A stretch of DNA of 58,441 nt from an uncultured bacterium (GTDB taxonomy: Bacteria > Bacillota > Clostridia > Oscillospirales > Acutalibacteraceae): assembly GCA_949283655.1 (NCBI GenBank), contig CASDTH010000018.1, forward strand, positions 1-58,441, in the 5' to 3' direction. Below, piece by piece: positions 16,188-24,652 of this stretch. Position 1 is the first letter of the stretch; every line of letters starts with the position of its first letter. A program made the position numbers and the translations under genes. Below the pieces are notes generated by a model. That model was given only the letters and a program-made list of their open reading frames with translations, made no database searches and was not told the DNA's origin.

Positions 16188-17345
16188 ATGCATAAGCGTT
16201 TATCCATTTTGGGCTCTACTGGTTCGATTGGGACGCAGGCGCTGGATGTCGCACGGCTCAACGGCTTTACCGTGCGCGCGCTCACGGCCAACAGCCGGAT
16301 TGATGTGCTGGAAGAGCAGATTCGGGAATTCCAGCCTGCTTTGGCCGCTGTAGTGGAGGAGCGCGCAGCGGCGGATTTGCGTGTCCGCGTGGCGGATACC
16401 GGCACGAAGATTCTCAGCGGGATGGATGGTGTAATCGAATGTGCGCGCTGTGAGGGCGTGGATACGGTGCTCAACGCCATCGTTGGCATGGCGGGGCTGC
16501 TGCCGACGCTGGCTGCGATTGAAGCCGGCCGTGAGATTGCGCTCGCCAATAAAGAGACGCTTGTTGCGGGCGGCAGGTTGGTCATGGAGGCGGCGCGTGC
16601 GAAAGGCGTGCGGATTTTGCCGGTGGATAGCGAGCATTCCGCCATCTTTCAATGCCTGCAGGGCGCTCCGGCTGGGCAGCGGGATGCACTCAAGCGCATC
16701 ATCCTCACCGCGTCGGGCGGGCCGTTCTTTGGGTGGACAAAAGAGCAGCTGCGCGATGTAACGGTGGAGCAGGCGCTCCGGCACCCGAACTGGAGCATGG
16801 GGGCCAAGATCACGATTGATTCCGCCACGATGATGAATAAGGGCCTGGAATTGATCGAAGCGGTGTGGCTCTTCTCCATGCCGCCGGAGCGGGTGGATAT
16901 CGTTGTCCATCGGGAGAGCGTGGTGCACTCGCTCATTGAGTTTGCGGACAATTCCGTGCTCGCTCAGCTCGGCGTGCCGGATATGCGCATCCCGATCCAA
17001 TATGCGCTGACCTATCCAGCCCGGCATCCGTCCCCGGTAGGGCAGCTGAGCCTTGCACAGTTCGGTACGCTGCACTTTGCTGCGCCGGATGAGGAGGCGT
17101 TCCCGCTAATCGGCGTTTGCCGCAGGGCGATCTCCCGTGGCGGTGTGTTTCCAGCGGCAGCCAATGCGGCGAATGAGGAGGCGAACCGTCTCTTCCGGGA
17201 GGGCAAGCTGCGCTTTCTGGAGATTGGGGAGCTGGTTGAGGCGGCAATGGAGCAGGCGCCGGATCGCCCGGTGTATACGCTTGCGGATATCCGCGAGGCG
17301 GGGGAACGTGCGCGTGATTTTGTGCGGCAAAACGTAATGGGGTAG
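16188..17345 (+). CDS. dxr: 1-deoxy-D-xylulose-5-phosphate reductoisomerase
   Basis: This 385-residue DXR (IspC) converts DXP to MEP with NADPH, the committed step of the MEP isoprenoid pathway. It shows the nucleotide-binding LGSTGSIGTQALDV (8-21), ALANKETLVAGG, the metal and substrate residues PVDSEHSAIFQ, the flexible loop LTASGGPFFGWTKEQL, the HPNWSMGAKITIDSATMMNKGLELIEA block and PDMRIPIQYAL. It is followed 16 bp later by rseP. The nearby ispG belongs to the same pathway. Confidence 0.97.
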   Translation: MHKRLSILGSTGSIGTQALDVARLNGFTVRALTANSRIDVLEEQIREFQPALAAVVEERAAADLRVRVADTGTKILSGMDGVIECARCEGVDTVLNAIVGMAGLLPTLAAIEAGREIALANKETLVAGGRLVMEAARAKGVRILPVDSEHSAIFQCLQGAPAGQRDALKRIILTASGGPFFGWTKEQLRDVTVEQALRHPNWSMGAKITIDSATMMNKGLELIEAVWLFSMPPERVDIVVHRESVVHSLIEFADNSVLAQLGVPDMRIPIQYALTYPARHPSPVGQLSLAQFGTLHFAAPDEEAFPLIGVCRRAISRGGVFPAAANAANEEANRLFREGKLRFLEIGELVEAAMEQAPDRPVYTLADIREAGERARDFVRQNVMG

Positions 17346-17361
17346 GGATACCCCTGAAGAG

Positions 17362-18441
17362 GTGAGCCTTATTTCAATTCAATTGTTGAGCGCGAGCTCT
17401 ATCTGGGGCACGGTGTGGCCGATTTTGGCCGCTATTTTCTTTTTTGGCGTGGTCATTTTTATCCACGAGCTGGGGCATTTTACGGTGGCGAAACTGTCTG
17501 GCATTCGGGTCAATGAGTTTGCCATTGGCATGGGGCCAAAGCTTTTTAGCTTTGGCAAAGGGGAAACCCAGTATTCCCTCCGGCTGATTCCCATGGGCGG
17601 CTATGTCCAGATGGAGGGCGAGGATGAGGCGAGCGAGGATGCACGGGCGTTTAACAAAAAGCCCGTGTGGAAGCGCTTCCTCGTCGTGGTTGCAGGCGCG
17701 GTGATGAATATCCTGTTGGGCCTTGCGCTTGTTTCAGTTTTACTCACGCAGCAGGAGTTGGTTGGCACAACGCAGATTGCAGGCTTCCATAAGAATGCTG
17801 CCAGCCAGGCCTCTGGCTTGCAGGCAGGCGATGTGATCACTCGCATCAACGGCACCTCTGTCTGGTCGGATCGCGATATCAGCTTTCTTATGGCGCGCGA
17901 TCAGGATGGTGTGATTGATTTCACCGTCGAGCGCGATGGAAAAACGGTCGATTTGAAAAATGTGCAGTTTGCCACACAGCAGGTAGATGGGCAGACGGTG
18001 ATTACCTTTGATTTTATCATCATCGGTGAGCCGCCCTCCTTTTGGAATGTGGTGAAAACCTCTGTTTTGGAAACCGCCTCCATGGCGCGGCTGGTTTGGC
18101 TGAGCCTGTTTGACTTGCTGACAGGCCATTTTGGCCTGAGCGATCTTGCAGGGCCGGTCGGCACGGTGAGTGTGATTGCCGAGGCGACTACCTCCGGCGG
18201 CTTCCTCAATGCGCTTTCGCTGATGGCGTTTATCACGGTCAATATTGGTGTGTTCAACCTCCTCCCCATCCCGGGGTTGGATGGTGGGCGGCTGCTGTTC
18301 CTCATCATTGAGGGGATCCGGCGGAAGCCTGTGAATCCTAAAAGGGAGGGTATGATCCACGCAATCGGCTTGGTGCTGCTATTTGCGTTGATTGCGGTGG
18401 TTACGTTTAACGACATCCTGCGGTTGATCCGCGGTGGATGA
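17362..18441 (+). CDS. rseP: RseP/RasP-family site-2 zinc metalloprotease
   Basis: This 359-residue intramembrane protease cleaves anti-sigma factors and signal-peptide remnants. It shows IHELGHFTVAKL in the first membrane segment (HExxH zinc site), GGYVQMEGEDE, a second helix with VAGAVMNILLGL (NxxxG region), a single PDZ domain (about 125-190, ASGLQAGDVITRINGTSV), and a C-terminal membrane pair with FNLLPIPGLDGGRL supplying the third zinc ligand. The annotated GTG start has an overlapping rather than spaced ribosome site, so initiation may be elsewhere in the first 10 codons. Confidence 0.94.
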   Translation: MSLISIQLLSASSIWGTVWPILAAIFFFGVVIFIHELGHFTVAKLSGIRVNEFAIGMGPKLFSFGKGETQYSLRLIPMGGYVQMEGEDEASEDARAFNKKPVWKRFLVVVAGAVMNILLGLALVSVLLTQQELVGTTQIAGFHKNAASQASGLQAGDVITRINGTSVWSDRDISFLMARDQDGVIDFTVERDGKTVDLKNVQFATQQVDGQTVITFDFIIIGEPPSFWNVVKTSVLETASMARLVWLSLFDLLTGHFGLSDLAGPVGTVSVIAEATTSGGFLNALSLMAFITVNIGVFNLLPIPGLDGGRLLFLIIEGIRRKPVNPKREGMIHAIGLVLLFALIAVVTFNDILRLIRGG

Positions 18442-18478
18442 GGGAGAAGCTCCCCTCCGGGAGAAAGGAAGTGCTTGG

Positions 18479-19528
18479 ATGGAGAGAAGGAAGAGTCGGG
18501 CTGTTTTCGCCGGCGGCGTGCAGATTGGCGGTGGCGCGCCAGTGAGCGTGCAATCGATGCTGAATGTGCCTGCGCATGATGTGGAAGGAAATGTGCGCCA
18601 GGCCAAGGCGCTCTACGAGGCGGGCTGTGAGATTATCCGCGCCGCAGTGCCGGATTTGGAAGCTGTGCGGCTTATCCCTGCCCTGAAGCAGGCCGTACCC
18701 GCCCCCATTGTGGCGGATATCCATTTTGATTACCGCATCGCCCTTGCCTGCATAGAGGCGGGGGTGGATAAGATCCGCATCAACCCCGGTAATATCGGCT
18801 CAGATGAGCGGGTAAGAGCGGTGGCGGACGCCTGCCGGGCGAAGGGGATACCGATCCGCATCGGCGTCAACAGCGGCTCGCTGGAAAAAGAAATCCTCGC
18901 AAAATACGGCGCCCCCACAGCGCAGGCGCTGGCGGAGAGTGCGATGTACCATGTGCGGCTGCTGGAAAAATGTGATTTTCAGGATATTGTGATCTCCATC
19001 AAATCCTCGGACGTGCAACGGATGGTAGAGGCTTACGAGACCGTTGCAGCGCAGTGCGATTACCCACTGCATCTTGGTGTGACGGAGGCGGGCACTGCGC
19101 GCATGGGGCTGATCAAGTCGAGCGCCGGTATCGGTTCACTGCTATTGCACGGCATCGGCGATACGATCCGTGTTTCGCTGACGGATGCGCCAGTTAACGA
19201 AGTGTATGCAGGCTTTGATATCCTCAAGGCGGTGGGGCTGAAAACGGATGCGCCTACCCTGGTTTCCTGCCCGACCTGCGGGCGGACAAAGATCGATCTG
19301 ATCAGTCTGGCCGCTCAGGTGGAGGAGCGTCTGCGGGATTGCCATAAGCCAATCAAGGTGGCGGTGATGGGGTGCGCGGTCAACGGGCCGGGCGAGGCGC
19401 GCGAGGCGGATATCGGCGTCGCGGGCGGCGATGGCTGCGGCCTGCTGTTTAAAAAGGGCGAAATCATCCGCAAGGTGCCGGAGGATCAGATCCTGGATGA
19501 GCTGATGCGTGAGATCGCAAAACTGTGA
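18479..19528 (+). CDS. ispG: 4-hydroxy-3-methylbut-2-en-1-yl diphosphate synthase (flavodoxin)
   Basis: This 349-residue 4Fe-4S enzyme, also called GcpE, converts MEcPP to HMBPP. The N-terminal TIM barrel has GGAPVSVQSMLNVPAHDV, VADIHFDYRIAL and KIRINPGNIG. The C-terminal cluster domain has SCPTCGRTKIDL, VAVMGCAVNGPGEAREADIGVAGG and a Glu after the second Cys motif. The ATG at 18479 has AGAAAGGA upstream; the frame is open 45 bp further but without homology. It lies between rseP and polC, the same order as in other Clostridia. Confidence 0.97.
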   Translation: MERRKSRAVFAGGVQIGGGAPVSVQSMLNVPAHDVEGNVRQAKALYEAGCEIIRAAVPDLEAVRLIPALKQAVPAPIVADIHFDYRIALACIEAGVDKIRINPGNIGSDERVRAVADACRAKGIPIRIGVNSGSLEKEILAKYGAPTAQALAESAMYHVRLLEKCDFQDIVISIKSSDVQRMVEAYETVAAQCDYPLHLGVTEAGTARMGLIKSSAGIGSLLLHGIGDTIRVSLTDAPVNEVYAGFDILKAVGLKTDAPTLVSCPTCGRTKIDLISLAAQVEERLRDCHKPIKVAVMGCAVNGPGEAREADIGVAGGDGCGLLFKKGEIIRKVPEDQILDELMREIAKL

Positions 19529-19567
19529 TACAAATTGGATAAATCTAGGAGCGTATAGGGAGTCAAC

Positions 19568-22500
19568 ATGGGGAAGGATCGTTTTTTGACCCTGTTTGGG
19601 GATTACATAGAGGAGCATATCAGGCAGGATTTGCCCGACGGGCAGGTTCTGTCTGTTGTTATCGGGCGGGAAGCGCGCACGCTGGAGATGGAGGTCGCGT
19701 TTGACGCCGTTTTTTCGGAGGAGGCGCTGGAATCGGTGCAGCGCTCCATCCGCACGCTGCTGCGGATGCAATCTGTGGCGCTTGTGCCCCACTTTCCGCA
19801 GGCGGCGTTTTCAGCAGCGTATTTTCCACATATGGTGCGGGCGCTGCGGCGGGAAAACGCTGCGGCCAACGGCTTTTTAAACGATGCGGTAGCCCGGCTG
19901 GAGGAGGGAGTTTTCACCATTACCCTGACGCACGGCGGCGCAGATATCCTGCATGAGACGGGGGGCGACGCATTTTTACGCGCACTGGTGCAAAAGCGCT
20001 TCGGCGTTGCGGTAGAAATCCGGTTTGATGGCGAAATGACCGTCACCCCGGAGGCGCCTGCCTTTGTGAAGATGCAGGAGCAGGCGGATGCGCAGCAGAG
20101 GGCGGAGCATGAGGCAGCCAAGCGGAAAGCCGAAGGGGATAAGCGGCAGGGAGAGCACAAGATGTATGAAGGCCTGCCGCTTTATCTGGAAACCGCGCGT
20201 GAAATCCTCGGCCGCCCGATTCGCAACAGGCCAGTACCAATCCGTGAACTCAACCCGGAGGATGGGACGGTCACCGTCTGGGGCGATGTGTTCGGCTATG
20301 AATCCAAAGAGACGCGCGATGGCAGGAGCCTTATCATCTCCTTCCACATTACGGATTATACCAGCTCCTACACCGTCAAAATTTTTGAGGAGAAGGAAAC
20401 TGCGGCAAAGGTGGATCAATCCATCCGGGATGGAATGACGGTGCTCGTGCGCGGCAGCGTCAGCTATGATAAATACTTCCGTGATTATGCGATCCGTCCG
20501 CTCTCCATCATGAGCGTACAAAAGGCGAAGAAGATAGATGATGCGCCCGTCAAGCGTGTGGAGCTCCATCTGCACACCAAGATGAGCGCGATGGACGGCG
20601 TGTCCGACTGTTCGGCGCTCATCAAGCGCGCCGCCGAGTGGGGGCATAAGGCGGTTGCAGTGACGGATCACGGCGTGGCGCAGGCCTTTCCGGAGGCGAT
20701 GAATACAGCTGCGGCCACGGGCATCAAGGTCCTCTACGGTGTGGAGGCCTATTTCGTCAACGATATGGTGCCGATTGTTACCGGCCGCGAGGATACACCG
20801 TTTGACGGCGAATTTATCGTATTTGATATTGAGACTACCGGCTTCAATGCGCAGGAGGACCGCATCACAGAAATCGGCGCAGTGCGTGTGAAGGGCGGAA
20901 AGGTGCTGGATATCTTTAATACCTTTGCCGATCCGGAAATGCCCATTCCCGCGCGTATCACCGAGCTGACCGGTATCACAGATGAAATGGTGGCAGGCGC
21001 GCCGGATGAAGCGTCAGCCGTGCGCGCGTTTTTTGATTTTTGCGGCGAGGCGGCCACACTAGTGGCGCATAACGCACCCTTTGACACCGGGTTTATCCGC
21101 GCGGTCTGCGCGCGCCACGGCATGGAGTATGGTTATACCAGCATCGATACGGTGCCCATGAGCCGCTCGCTCTTAAAGGGCCTGAAAAACTATAAGCTGG
21201 ATACAGTCGCAAAATACCTGAAGCTGGAGGATTTTAACCATCACCGCGCCTGCGACGATGCGAAAATCCTGGCGGATATCTTTGTGATCCTGCTCGAAGA
21301 AGCGCGCAAAATGGGGGAACTTGACTCCATTGGCCGGCTGAACACCGCGCTTTCGGAGGTTGACCCGAAGAAGCTTCGCTCCTATCATCAAATTATTCTG
21401 GTGAAGAACCTTACGGGGTTAAAAAATTTATACCGGCTAATTTCAATGTCCCATTTGCAGTATTTTTACCGCCAGCCGCGTATTCCTAAAAGCGAGCTCA
21501 TCAAATACCGCGAGGGGCTGCTCATTGGCAGCGCGTGCGAGGCGGGCGAGCTCTATCGGGCTGTGCTCGATGGGCGGCCTTGGGATGAGCTTAAGCGGAT
21601 TGCTTCGTTTTACGATTATCTAGAGATTCAGCCAAACGGCAACAATGCTTTCCTTGTGCGGGAGGGCCGGGTTAGCTCGGAACGCCAGCTGGAGGAGATC
21701 AACCGGACGATCCTCAAGCTCGGCGATGAGCTGGGCAAGCTGGTTGTCGCCACCTGCGACGTGCATTTTCTTGACCCGGGGGACGAAATCTTCCGCCGCA
21801 TTCTGATGGCGGGGCAGGGCTTTTCCGATGCGGATAACCAGGCTCCTCTCTACCTGCGCACCACGCAGGAGATGATCGATGAATTCGCTTATCTTGGCGA
21901 GCGGGCCTATGAGGTAGTAGTGGAAAACCCGAATAAAATTGCGGATATGGTGGAGGTCATACGTCCCTTCCCGGAGGGGAACTTCCCGCCGAATATCCCT
22001 GGCGCGAAGGAAGAACTGCGCGAAATCTGCTGGACAAATTGCAAAAAAATCTATGGCGATCCAGTGCCGCAATATGTGGCGGACCGGCTCACACGTGAGC
22101 TGGAATCGATTATAGAGCACGGCTTTGCCGTCCTCTACATCATCGCGCAGAAGTTGGTGAAAAACTCGGAGGATCATGGTTATCACGTTGGCTCGCGTGG
22201 CTCCGTTGGCTCGTCATTTGTGGCGACGATGGCCGGTATCTCCGAGGTTAACCCCCTTGCGCCGCACTATGTTTGCCCGAAATGCTGCCATAGCGAGTTC
22301 TTTACTGACGGCTCCGTTGGCTCCGGCTATGATCTACCGCCCAAGGATTGCCCGCATTGTGGGATCCCCATGAAGCGCGATGGGCATGAAATTCCGTTTG
22401 AAACCTTTCTTGGGTTCGATGGCGATAAGGAGCCGGATATTGACCTGAATTTTTCCGGTGAATTTCAATCCCAGTCCCACCGCTACACAGAGGAGTTGTT

Positions 22501-23872
22501 TGGCCCGCAAAACGTGTTTAAGGCGGGCACTATTTCCACGGTGGCGGAAAAAACGGCCTACGGCTTTGTGAAAAAATATACAGAGGAGCGCGGGATCGTC
22601 CTGCATAAGGCGGAGGAAGAGCGACTCGCGCGTGGCTGCACCGGCGTCAAGCGGACCACCGGGCAGCACCCGGGCGGTATGGTCGTTGTGCCGAATGACC
22701 ACGAGGTGTATGAATTTACCCCTGTCCAGCACCCTGCGGACGATGCAGATAAGGGCTCCGTTACCACACATTTTGACTTCCACGCGCTGCATGACACGTT
22801 ACTCAAGCTGGATGAGCTCGGGCATGATGTGCCAACCCTCTATAAGCATCTGGAAGATATGACGGGCATCCCCGTGATGGATGTGGATATATGCGACCGC
22901 AAGATTATTGAATTGTGCACCAGCCCGGAGCCGCTCGGCGTTACTGCGGAGGAGATCGGCTGGCCGACGGGCACGCTCTCTATTCCGGAGATGGGCACGA
23001 ATTTCGTCTGCGGTATGCTCATGGAGGCAAAGCCCAAAACCTTTTCCGACCTTTTGCAGATTTCCGGCCTATCGCACGGCACGGACGTATGGCTCGGCAA
23101 CGCGCAGGATCTGATCAAAAACGGCACCTGCACGATTTCAGAGGTGATTGGTACGCGCGACAGCATTATGACCTACCTTATGCACAAGGGCGTAGAGCCA
23201 GGTATGGCGTTTAAAATCATGGAGATCGTCCGTAAGGGCAAGGCGCCCAAGCTGCTCACAGACGAGCACAAGCAGGCTATGCGGGAGAACCATGTGCCGG
23301 AGTGGTATATCGAATCCTGCCTGAAGATCAAATACATGTTCCCCAAGGCGCACGCTGCGGCTTATGTCAGTGCCGCACTGCGGCTGGGATGGTATAAGAT
23401 TTACCGGCCGCTGGAGTATTATGCCGCGCTGCTGACAGTGCGCGGCGGTGATTTGGATGCAGTGTCGGCTGTGGCTGGCCGCGCGGCGGTCAAGCGCAAG
23501 ATGGACGAGCTGATGGCAAAGGGCAAGGATGCCTCCGCGAAGGAAGAGGATCAGCTCACCATTTTGCAGATTGTCAATGAGATGCTCGCACGTGGGATCG
23601 CGTTTTTGCCTGTCGATCTCTACAAATCCGATGCGACGGTTTATCAGATTGAAGAAGGCAAGATCCGCCTGCCCTTCCTTGCCCTCAAGGGGACGGGGGA
23701 GAGCGCGGCCAGAGGCTTGGCTGCTGCGCGGGAGGATGGCCAGGGGCCGTTTATTTCCCGCGACGACCTGCGCAACCGCTCCGGCGTCTCCAGCAGCGTG
23801 ATCACAATGCTGAGCGAGGCGGGAGCGCTTGAGGGACTGCCGGAGAGCAGCCAGATGAGCTTGTTTGGTTGA
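19568..23872 (+). CDS. polC: DNA polymerase III alpha subunit, Gram-positive PolC type
   Basis: This 1434-residue replicative polymerase has built-in proofreading. Domains in order: N-terminal domains (1-220), OB domain (about 225-320, VTVWGDVFGYESKET), PHP domain (HLHTKMSAMDGVSDC, AVTDHGVAQAFPEAM) interrupted at about 415-590 by a DEDDh 3'-5' exonuclease (FIVFDIETTGFNAQEDRITEIGAV, LVAHNAPFDTGFI, HRACDDAKIL), then the C-family polymerase core with GSRGSVGSSFVATM, a four-Cys zinc finger (CPKCCHSEF...CPHCG) and catalytic Asp in EPDIDLNFSGE, ending with helix-hairpin-helix and tail. The length is typical. PolC is diagnostic of low-GC Gram-positive lineages. Confidence 0.98.
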   Translation: MGKDRFLTLFGDYIEEHIRQDLPDGQVLSVVIGREARTLEMEVAFDAVFSEEALESVQRSIRTLLRMQSVALVPHFPQAAFSAAYFPHMVRALRRENAAANGFLNDAVARLEEGVFTITLTHGGADILHETGGDAFLRALVQKRFGVAVEIRFDGEMTVTPEAPAFVKMQEQADAQQRAEHEAAKRKAEGDKRQGEHKMYEGLPLYLETAREILGRPIRNRPVPIRELNPEDGTVTVWGDVFGYESKETRDGRSLIISFHITDYTSSYTVKIFEEKETAAKVDQSIRDGMTVLVRGSVSYDKYFRDYAIRPLSIMSVQKAKKIDDAPVKRVELHLHTKMSAMDGVSDCSALIKRAAEWGHKAVAVTDHGVAQAFPEAMNTAAATGIKVLYGVEAYFVNDMVPIVTGREDTPFDGEFIVFDIETTGFNAQEDRITEIGAVRVKGGKVLDIFNTFADPEMPIPARITELTGITDEMVAGAPDEASAVRAFFDFCGEAATLVAHNAPFDTGFIRAVCARHGMEYGYTSIDTVPMSRSLLKGLKNYKLDTVAKYLKLEDFNHHRACDDAKILADIFVILLEEARKMGELDSIGRLNTALSEVDPKKLRSYHQIILVKNLTGLKNLYRLISMSHLQYFYRQPRIPKSELIKYREGLLIGSACEAGELYRAVLDGRPWDELKRIASFYDYLEIQPNGNNAFLVREGRVSSERQLEEINRTILKLGDELGKLVVATCDVHFLDPGDEIFRRILMAGQGFSDADNQAPLYLRTTQEMIDEFAYLGERAYEVVVENPNKIADMVEVIRPFPEGNFPPNIPGAKEELREICWTNCKKIYGDPVPQYVADRLTRELESIIEHGFAVLYIIAQKLVKNSEDHGYHVGSRGSVGSSFVATMAGISEVNPLAPHYVCPKCCHSEFFTDGSVGSGYDLPPKDCPHCGIPMKRDGHEIPFETFLGFDGDKEPDIDLNFSGEFQSQSHRYTEELFGPQNVFKAGTISTVAEKTAYGFVKKYTEERGIVLHKAEEERLARGCTGVKRTTGQHPGGMVVVPNDHEVYEFTPVQHPADDADKGSVTTHFDFHALHDTLLKLDELGHDVPTLYKHLEDMTGIPVMDVDICDRKIIELCTSPEPLGVTAEEIGWPTGTLSIPEMGTNFVCGMLMEAKPKTFSDLLQISGLSHGTDVWLGNAQDLIKNGTCTISEVIGTRDSIMTYLMHKGVEPGMAFKIMEIVRKGKAPKLLTDEHKQAMRENHVPEWYIESCLKIKYMFPKAHAAAYVSAALRLGWYKIYRPLEYYAALLTVRGGDLDAVSAVAGRAAVKRKMDELMAKGKDASAKEEDQLTILQIVNEMLARGIAFLPVDLYKSDATVYQIEEGKIRLPFLALKGTGESAARGLAAAREDGQGPFISRDDLRNRSGVSSSVITMLSEAGALEGLPESSQMSLFG

Positions 23873-23940
23873 AGCCCTGTCCACACGGTGGCTGTGAGAT
23901 GGATGGAAGCTGATGAAAAAGCAGTAAAAGGGAGGTTTCT

Positions 23941-24477
23941 ATGGGCACTGTTTATCTGTTTCGCGGCAAGGCGGCTACTGGTAAAACTACGCTGACCAAC
24001 TGGCTGGCTCAAAAGCTGGAGATCCCTGTTTTTCGCAAGGATGATATTGGCATCAGTGTACAAGGGTACTTGCCGGACCGGGCCGCCAGAGATGCCGTAT
24101 GCTATGATATCCTCTGCCGCATCCTGCAAACAAATCTCAACCTGGGCGCGGATTTCATTGTGGACCTGGCCCTTGGTGACCGGGGCAATGCGGCGTTTTT
24201 TCTGAGCAGGCTGGATTTTAAGCAGAACAAGGTGTTTCGCTTTTTTCTTGATTGCAGCGATGAGAAAGTGTGGCGGCAGCGGCATCTGGAACGGTTGAAA
24301 AATCCGCTGCCGCATGAATCGTTCCATTCCCTGGAGCATGTGTTAGCGCATTACCAGCAAGCGGATATTGGCCCTATGGAGGGCGAATATGTGATCGACA
24401 GTGCAAACCCGTTTGATGCATGCTTTGCAGAGCTCAGCCGGATCATTTTTCCCGGTCAGGCGGAGTACGGCATATAA
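23941..24477 (+). CDS. P-loop kinase/ATPase-like protein
   Basis: This is a 178-residue soluble protein. The Walker A motif GKAATGKTTLTNWLAQKL lies at 9-26. FIVDLALGDR near 75 resembles the substrate-binding/Walker B strand of small kinases, and WRQRHLERLKNP near 110 a mobile lid rich in Arg. It fits AAA_33-type or shikimate/gluconate-kinase-like NMP kinases and also zeta-toxin-like folds; I cannot name the substrate. It starts with an AAAGGGAGG site 68 bp after polC, and a bidirectional terminator follows. Confidence 0.6.
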   Translation: MGTVYLFRGKAATGKTTLTNWLAQKLEIPVFRKDDIGISVQGYLPDRAARDAVCYDILCRILQTNLNLGADFIVDLALGDRGNAAFFLSRLDFKQNKVFRFFLDCSDEKVWRQRHLERLKNPLPHESFHSLEHVLAHYQQADIGPMEGEYVIDSANPFDACFAELSRIIFPGQAEYGI

Positions 24478-24550
24478 AGGCTTGGCAATCGTTTATTGGC
24501 TGAAAAACGGAGTGCAAAAGTCTTATTTTTCAATCGATTGCAAAAAGAAG

Positions 24551-24580
24551 AAAACCGCGGGCGATACAGCCTGCGGTTTT
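24551..24580. terminator. Bidirectional intrinsic terminator
   Basis: AAAACCGCGGGC/GCCTGCGGTTTT with a short loop forms a stem with one mismatch and T-rich flanks on both strands. It lies between the converging P-loop kinase gene and the secreted-protein gene. Confidence 0.65.
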
Positions 24581-24652
24581 CTCCTTATCGGATGGGGTTT
24601 ATGAATCGCCGGGCGCTGAGAAAGGGGGAGAGAAAAGCACCCGGTCGCGTTG